In this document: positions 6,014 through 6,153 of the stretch, piece after piece | How the letters are laid out: each line of letters starts with the position of its first letter | Position numbering within the stretch: the first letter of the stretch is position 1 | Notes under the pieces: model-generated | Databases searched by the model: none | Seen by the model: the letters and a program-made list of their open reading frames with translations, nothing else | Told to the model about the DNA's origin: nothing | Assembly (NCBI GenBank): GCA_029555925.1 | Contig: JAKPQU010000189.1 | Location: 1-6,153, forward strand | Source of the DNA: Bacillota bacterium | GTDB taxonomy: Bacteria > Eremiobacterota > SpSt-956 > JAKJGF01 | Direction: 5' to 3' | Length of the DNA: 6,153 bases | Position numbers and translations under genes: made by a program

Positions 6014-6153
6014 AGATATAGAATTATTGCTTATAGATTATATAAACGGGGAATTGTCTGTTGAAATGAATACTTTAATAGAAAAACACCTGCATGAGTG
6101 TCCTTTATGCCGGAATGATGTTAAAGAAACAGATAAGATTATAGCAAATATCA
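6003..6153 (+). CDS. Anti-sigma factor with N-terminal zinc finger (zf-HC2), 3' end outside the window
   Basis: Fifty codons are visible, beginning MKCEDIELLLIDYINGELS. The zf-HC2/ZAS signature is complete: Cys3, then His29-x3-Cys33-x2-Cys36 in KHLHECPLCRND, with the typical IxDYIxGELS helix between. Such proteins bind zinc and hold an ECF sigma factor inactive, usually with a membrane helix and sensor domain further on, which the window cuts off. The start overlaps the stop of the sigma reading frame by 11 bp, the classic order of an ECF sigma gene and its regulator. In this window the cognate sigma gene is only a 3' remnant. High confidence in the family. Confidence 0.88.
   Translation, partial: MKCEDIELLLIDYINGELSVEMNTLIEKHLHECPLCRNDVKETDKIIANI

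Overview
The window is bacterial: short intergenic gaps, Shine-Dalgarno sites, sigma70-type promoters, a bacterial uvrB and an ECF sigma/anti-sigma gene tail. GC content is moderate to low (about 40% by eye). The gene mix does not fix a phylum. An uncultured or deep-branching Gram-negative-like lineage is plausible, because GspF-type secretion parts, AspT/YidE-type carriers and zf-HC2 anti-sigma factors occur together there, but this is inference.

Layout. (1) Positions 1-1188, plus strand: the 3' part of a gene for a RUS/DUF647-family membrane protein. This family is best known from eukaryotes (plant RUS proteins, animal RUSF1). (2) Positions 1185-1374: a convergent intergenic region built almost entirely of degenerate 7-bp repeats. 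They read GTGANNN or GTTGANN in the direction of the nearer gene, so almost every unit carries a stop codon. (3) Positions 1374-3308, minus strand: uvrB, complete, with a clear ribosome site and an extended -10 promoter. (4) Positions 3392-5065, minus strand: a complete AspT/YidE/YbjL-type carrier with two central RCK_C domains, behind a strong sigma70-type promoter that leaves almost no 5' leader. (5) Positions 5133-5194: another GTGANNN array with inverted copies that can fold into alternative hairpins. (6) Positions 5199-5963, plus strand: a protein with two GspF/PilC-like cytoplasmic domains but no membrane helices. (7) Positions 5888-6013, plus strand: the last 41 codons of an ECF sigma factor in another frame, with no room for the rest of the gene. 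(8) Positions 6003-6153: the start of a zf-HC2 anti-sigma gene, cut by the window end.

How the genes relate. uvrB (nucleotide excision repair) and the carrier are on the same strand with an 83-bp gap, but each has its own promoter candidate, so they need not form an operon. The RUS-like gene is convergent with uvrB, and nothing shows a functional link. The right end looks rearranged: the GspF-like homology stops almost exactly where the sigma-factor homology starts, with a frame change, while the sigma-to-anti-sigma overlap downstream is intact. No tRNA, rRNA, CRISPR array, insertion sequence or convincing intrinsic terminator was seen.
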